A stretch of 63,499 bases of DNA, taken from assembly GCA_034428935.1 (NCBI GenBank), contig DAOUHB010000044.1, forward strand, positions 1 to 63,499. Direction: 5' to 3'. Position numbers and translations under genes: made by a program. The notes under the pieces were generated by a model, which saw nothing but the letters and a program-made list of their open reading frames with translations, was not told where the DNA came from and ran no database searches. Of the stretch, positions 60,492 through 63,499 are shown one piece after another (position 1 is the first letter of the stretch; every line of letters starts with the position of its first letter). The stretch is from JAAYZQ01 sp034428935 (GTDB taxonomy: Bacteria; Chloroflexota; Anaerolineae; JAAYZQ01).

Positions 60492-62038
60492 GGGGTACTA
60501 TCCTCCATGCCGGCCTTGGGGGCCATGGGTTCTCGCAGAGACCGGAGCATCAGCCCGGTGCGCAGGATGGCCCATACGCCGGCGAATCCGCCGCTTATCC
60601 GGACGATCCAGGCCAGGTCCGGCATAAAGAGGCCTATGAAACGGATCAGGCCGCTGGACCGCAGATAGCCGAGGAGTGCTGTCAGCGCCAGGTTGGGGAC
60701 CAGCGGCAGCAAGAGGTGCCGTCCCCACAAGCGCCCATCGCCAGGGCGGCTTGCCGGGTCCCGGTGCCACTGGCTCAGCCGTCGCCGGGTAGCCACGATA
60801 CCGGCAATCTGCGCCAGCGGGATCAGCGGCAGGAGGCGCATGATCCACTGGACAAAGTCGAGCCGGATCGGAGGGGGCTGCTGGCCGGCCAACAGGGCCG
60901 TCATCCCCGTCCCAATCTCTTCCGTGATCATGGGCAATCCATAGGGGTCGGCGTTAAAAAGCACGACAAGGCCCCGCTCTTGTTCTGGGACGAGCGCCAT
61001 GAAGGCCGAAAAGTCGGGCACGTTGCCGCCGTGGGAATAGGTCGTGGTCCCGTCCAGGTCTATCTCGAACCAGCCCATGCCGTACCGTCCCTGCGCAGAG
61101 CTGCCGTAGTCAAATCCCGCTGCTCCTCGGTGCAGCTCGTCGATGCCCTGCGCCGAAAGGATTTGCACGTTTCGATAGCGCCCCCCGTTCAGGTGGGCGA
61201 TGAGGTAGTGAGCCATGTCGTCGGCGCAAGAGATGAGCTGGCCCGATGGCAGTGAGCCGCGGGGTACGGGCAGATTGGGCGCCGGGAAGGGGAAGCTGAA
61301 CCAGTGGCGGTGGCCCACTGCCAGGCCGTTCGCTTGCGCCTGACTTTTCTCCATGTAGGTGCGGCGCATGTCCAGCGGCTCCAGGATGTGTTTCTGGACG
61401 TACTCGGCGTACGGTTCGCCACCGGCAGCCTCGACGATCAGTCCCAGGACGTTGTAATTCAGGTTGCTGTACTCCCACTTCGAGCCGACCGGGCGGGTGA
61501 GCTTGAGCGTTGCCAGGGCCCGTACCTGGCGCTCGGCAGCGTTCGGACGATCGTCCATATCTGCCAGGCTGACGTTGCCGGCGACCGTGGGCAGGCCACT
61601 CGTCTGATTTAACAGGTGGCGGACCGTCATGCGGGCCGATGCCTCGGGGTCTGCCACCCGGAACCAGGGCAGGTAGCGCTGCACGGGGGCATCCAGCTCG
61701 ACCCTGCCGGCCTCGACCAACTGCATCACCGCCAGGGCGGTGATGGACTTGGTGAGCGAGCCGATGAAAAAAGGCGTCTGAGGCGTGGGCGCGTCGCCGT
61801 CCGGCCTGGCCCGGCCAAAGCTGCGCCGGTGCACGATCTTGTCGCCCTCGACTATGGCGAGCACGGCGCCCGGGATCTTCAGGCGGCGCATTTGTCTTTC
61901 GACGTAAGCATCGACGGCGTCATAGGCAGTGCTGTTGGAGCTCGGCCCTGCCGAGCCAGTCGCCGCGAAGAGCCCGCGGGTCAGGGCCACCGCGGCGCCG
62001 GCGACCACCGATCCAAAGAGGAATCCCTTCCGGTTCAC
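60488..62038 (-). CDS. Membrane-anchored serine hydrolase (class C beta-lactamase family)
   Basis: GTG 62038 follows AGGAGGAGAAC. The 516 residues begin with a hydrophobic signal/anchor (GFLFGSVVAGAAVALTRGLF). The beta-lactamase/esterase domain follows, with S94-LT-K97, Y190-S-N192 and HGG in TTYSHGGNVPDF, the three catalytic motifs of the family. The last about 130 residues contain three or four membrane helices. The active site would face the periplasm. The family includes D-aminopeptidases, esterases and penicillin-binding proteins; the substrate is not evident. Confidence 0.88.
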   Translation of the reverse strand: MNRKGFLFGSVVAGAAVALTRGLFAATGSAGPSSNSTAYDAVDAYVERQMRRLKIPGAVLAIVEGDKIVHRRSFGRARPDGDAPTPQTPFFIGSLTKSITALAVMQLVEAGRVELDAPVQRYLPWFRVADPEASARMTVRHLLNQTSGLPTVAGNVSLADMDDRPNAAERQVRALATLKLTRPVGSKWEYSNLNYNVLGLIVEAAGGEPYAEYVQKHILEPLDMRRTYMEKSQAQANGLAVGHRHWFSFPFPAPNLPVPRGSLPSGQLISCADDMAHYLIAHLNGGRYRNVQILSAQGIDELHRGAAGFDYGSSAQGRYGMGWFEIDLDGTTTYSHGGNVPDFSAFMALVPEQERGLVVLFNADPYGLPMITEEIGTGMTALLAGQQPPPIRLDFVQWIMRLLPLIPLAQIAGIVATRRRLSQWHRDPASRPGDGRLWGRHLLLPLVPNLALTALLGYLRSSGLIRFIGLFMPDLAWIVRISGGFAGVWAILRTGLMLRSLREPMAPKAGMEDSTP

Positions 62039-62904
62039 GTTCTCTCCTCCTGTGTGTCAGGCTGCGATGAGCCATCCATAAAGTCCTGAATCGCCCGCAG
62101 GACTTCAGCCGTCCGTTCCTCGTGCGCATTGTGACCGGCCCGCTCAATGATCTTCAGGCGGGCATTGGGTATTCGAGTTGCCAGTGCTTCTTGATGTTCC
62201 GGCGGAAACTGAAAGTCGTCGCGGCCGGCCAGAACCAGGGTGGGTGCCTGGATCTCGTGGAGGCGATCCATCACATTCCAACCCCTGAGCGACTGGCCGA
62301 ACCCGAAGATGAGGGCCTCGGGCCGGAGCTTGGCGCGCAGCCCCGAGACCAGCATGGGCAGCAACTGCAGAAGGCTGGTGTGGGGGTTGTATGCTCCCCC
62401 CAGCTTGATCAAGGAGGGGAGCATCTCGCCGGGCGTAATCTGTCCGTTCAAGAAGCGCCGCGCTGTCCCCACCACATCCGCGCTGTACCCTCGTTGCGCC
62501 AGGAACTCGGGCGCCTTCTCTTGCGCCCAGCGGATGTCGCCGCACGTATCCAGCAGCATCAGGTGCGACAGGCTTTGGGGGTAGCGGAGCGCATACTCCA
62601 GGGCCACCATCCCACCAAAGGAATGCCCAAGCACCGCCCATTTGTCAAAACCCAGTGCCTGGCGCAGCGCGTCCGCATCCGCCGCAAGGTTCTCCCAGGT
62701 CATGGATGAGACGTCGGCGCCGGTGGAGCGGCCATTGCAGCGATGGTCATAAAAGACAAGGGTGAAACGGTCGGCGCAACGCCGGAAGGGCAACAGGGTG
62801 GTGTGATCGGCCCCTGGCCCGCCATGCATGAGCACCATCGGGTATCCGTGTCCGACGACTTTTACAAATAGGCTTGCTCCTCGAATCGGCATGGTGGTCA
62901 TCAT
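62035..62904 (-). CDS. Alpha/beta hydrolase (proline-iminopeptidase-like)
   Basis: Two ATGs (62904 and 62901) follow GGAGAGG, and either may be used. The 289 residues show the oxyanion stretch VLMHGGPGADHT, the nucleophile elbow GHSFGGM, an acid in LVLAGRDDFQFP and the terminal histidine in ERAGHNAHEE. The HGGPG motif is typical of proline iminopeptidases and related hydrolases. It overlaps the next gene by 4 bases and heads the four-gene operon. Confidence 0.88.
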   Translation of the reverse strand: MMTTMPIRGASLFVKVVGHGYPMVLMHGGPGADHTTLLPFRRCADRFTLVFYDHRCNGRSTGADVSSMTWENLAADADALRQALGFDKWAVLGHSFGGMVALEYALRYPQSLSHLMLLDTCGDIRWAQEKAPEFLAQRGYSADVVGTARRFLNGQITPGEMLPSLIKLGGAYNPHTSLLQLLPMLVSGLRAKLRPEALIFGFGQSLRGWNVMDRLHEIQAPTLVLAGRDDFQFPPEHQEALATRIPNARLKIIERAGHNAHEERTAEVLRAIQDFMDGSSQPDTQEERT

Positions 62905-62972
62905 GTCCTCTCCAATCCTTGTTACTCGGCCTGTGACTGGAGCAGTGCGTTTTCTCCTGCTGCCAGTGTCTC

Positions 62973-63188
62973 TTACTCGGTATAGGGACCGCTGCAGTTC
63001 ACCGAGATCAACTGCAGGTTGAGATCGCGGACGAGCTCGAGCAGGCCGTGGAGTGCGGCCTGGTCGGGTAGCGAGCCCGAAAGCAGTGTCTCGTTGCCTT
63101 CCAGGTGCGTTAGCTCCAAACCACCAAACCTGTCCGACCAGTGTGGGTCCAGATGGCCCCTGATCTTGATCTCGTAGTGTTCCGGCAC
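62973..63188 (-). CDS. Conserved-looking 71-residue protein, function unknown
   Basis: The 71 residues (MPEHYEIKIRGHLDPHWSDR start) form a compact alpha/beta pattern with FGGLELTHLEG, LLSGSLPDQAALHGLLELVRDL and a closing QLISVNCS. In Chloroflexota small proteins of this kind often sit next to large LuxR regulators, as here. No catalytic motif is seen. A ribosome site (AAGGAGGG) precedes the ATG. Confidence 0.7.
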   Translation of the reverse strand: MPEHYEIKIRGHLDPHWSDRFGGLELTHLEGNETLLSGSLPDQAALHGLLELVRDLNLQLISVNCSGPYTE

Positions 63189-63301
63189 AGCAGCCCTCCT
63201 TGGTTCCTATCAGGCTGCAGTATAGCACGTGCCGAACAAGCCCGCATCTGCCAAACGGGCTATTAAGGGGGTTATCTTGGCATCTGCCGGCAGAGAGGGG
63301 G

Positions 63302-63499
63302 TTAGGGTAGGATGCCCATTTGCCGGGCGCGGGCAGCCGCCTCGGTCCGGTTGGCCACGTCGAGTTTGCGATAGATGCTGGCCGCGTGGGCCTTGACGGT
63401 GCCCCGGGCCACGACGAGCTGCCGGGCAATCTCCTGATTGGTCCAGCCCAGGGCCATGAGGCGGAGGACCTCCAGCTCACGTTCGCTCAAGGGCTCGAT
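63302..63499 (-). CDS. LuxR-type regulator, C-terminal HTH only (5' part outside the window)
   Basis: The frame is open to the window edge. The visible 65 residues are the complete LuxR/GerE DNA-binding helix-turn-helix: LSERELEVLRLMALGWTNQE, then IARQLVVARGTVKAHAASIYRKLDVANRTEA. The protein is probably a long MalT-like ATPase regulator, but the sensory part is not in view. It lies just upstream of the small gene and the hydrolase operon on the same strand and may regulate them. Confidence 0.9.
   Translation of the reverse strand: MEPLSERELEVLRLMALGWTNQEIARQLVVARGTVKAHAASIYRKLDVANRTEAAARARQMGILP

Overview
The window is GC-rich bacterial chromosomal DNA that looks like Chloroflexota (Anaerolineae-like), probably from an environmental genome. 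The evidence is the secreted proteins ending in a 'YLPLVVR'-type tail, very large BTAD/AAA/TPR regulators, a staygreen homologue, a heliorhodopsin, Pro/Thr-spaced lipoproteins and Tat/lipoprotein transporter binding proteins. Standard codon use fits throughout. No rRNA, tRNA or CRISPR array was seen.

Layout. 1-3.2 kb (+): the end of a membrane redox module (rhodanese/haem protein, decahaem cytochrome c, Tat-exported 4x[4Fe-4S] subunit, cytochrome b). 3.3-10.6 kb (-): a P-type ATPase and several membrane proteins. 10.8-16.9 kb (+): a promoter, a molybdenum/tungsten-cofactor riboswitch with an intrinsic terminator, then a FecCD-type ABC importer (binding lipoprotein with two extra oxidoreductase-like modules, permease, ATPase), a radical SAM enzyme and an unknown protein. 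17.0-22.1 kb (-): a staygreen (Mg-dechelatase-like) gene directly behind a heliorhodopsin, then small stress-type genes (GYD, GlsB/YeaQ, SRPBCC, Gly-rich, LysM coiled coil). 22.4-25.8 kb: a CtaA-like protein, a PPIase lipoprotein and a membrane dipeptidase.

25.9-44.8 kb (+): a consensus promoter, a long untranslated leader and sixteen co-directional genes that read as an anaerobic aromatic (phenylpropanoid / methoxy-aromatic) catabolic operon: corrinoid protein and UroD-type methyltransferase (O-demethylation), aryl-alcohol dehydrogenase, a branched-chain-amino-acid-type ABC importer, SDR, MoaF-like protein, two class III CoA-transferase subunits (one lacking the catalytic Asp), a tungsten-type aldehyde:ferredoxin oxidoreductase with its own MoaD-like protein, a 4-hydroxycinnamoyl-CoA hydratase/lyase homologue and a membrane spermidine-synthase-like protein. 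A likely route is: import, CoA transfer, side-chain cleavage to a benzaldehyde plus acetyl-CoA, oxidation of the aldehyde by the W/Mo enzyme, and methyl transfer to a corrinoid. The riboswitch-controlled oxyanion importer 15 kb upstream would supply the metal for the aldehyde oxidoreductase (inference).

44.9-63.5 kb (-): Fe/Mn superoxide dismutase, a MutS-family ATPase, a large secreted zinc-metalloprotease gene split by a 744-bp MITE-like element with 9-bp target duplications (removal restores the reading frame exactly), two decayed 'YLPLV' secreted-protein genes, a BTAD-AAA-TPR regulator, a tight four-gene operon (alpha/beta hydrolase, membrane-anchored serine hydrolase, lipoyl-less acyltransferase, class III aminotransferase), a 71-residue protein and the end of a LuxR-type regulator.
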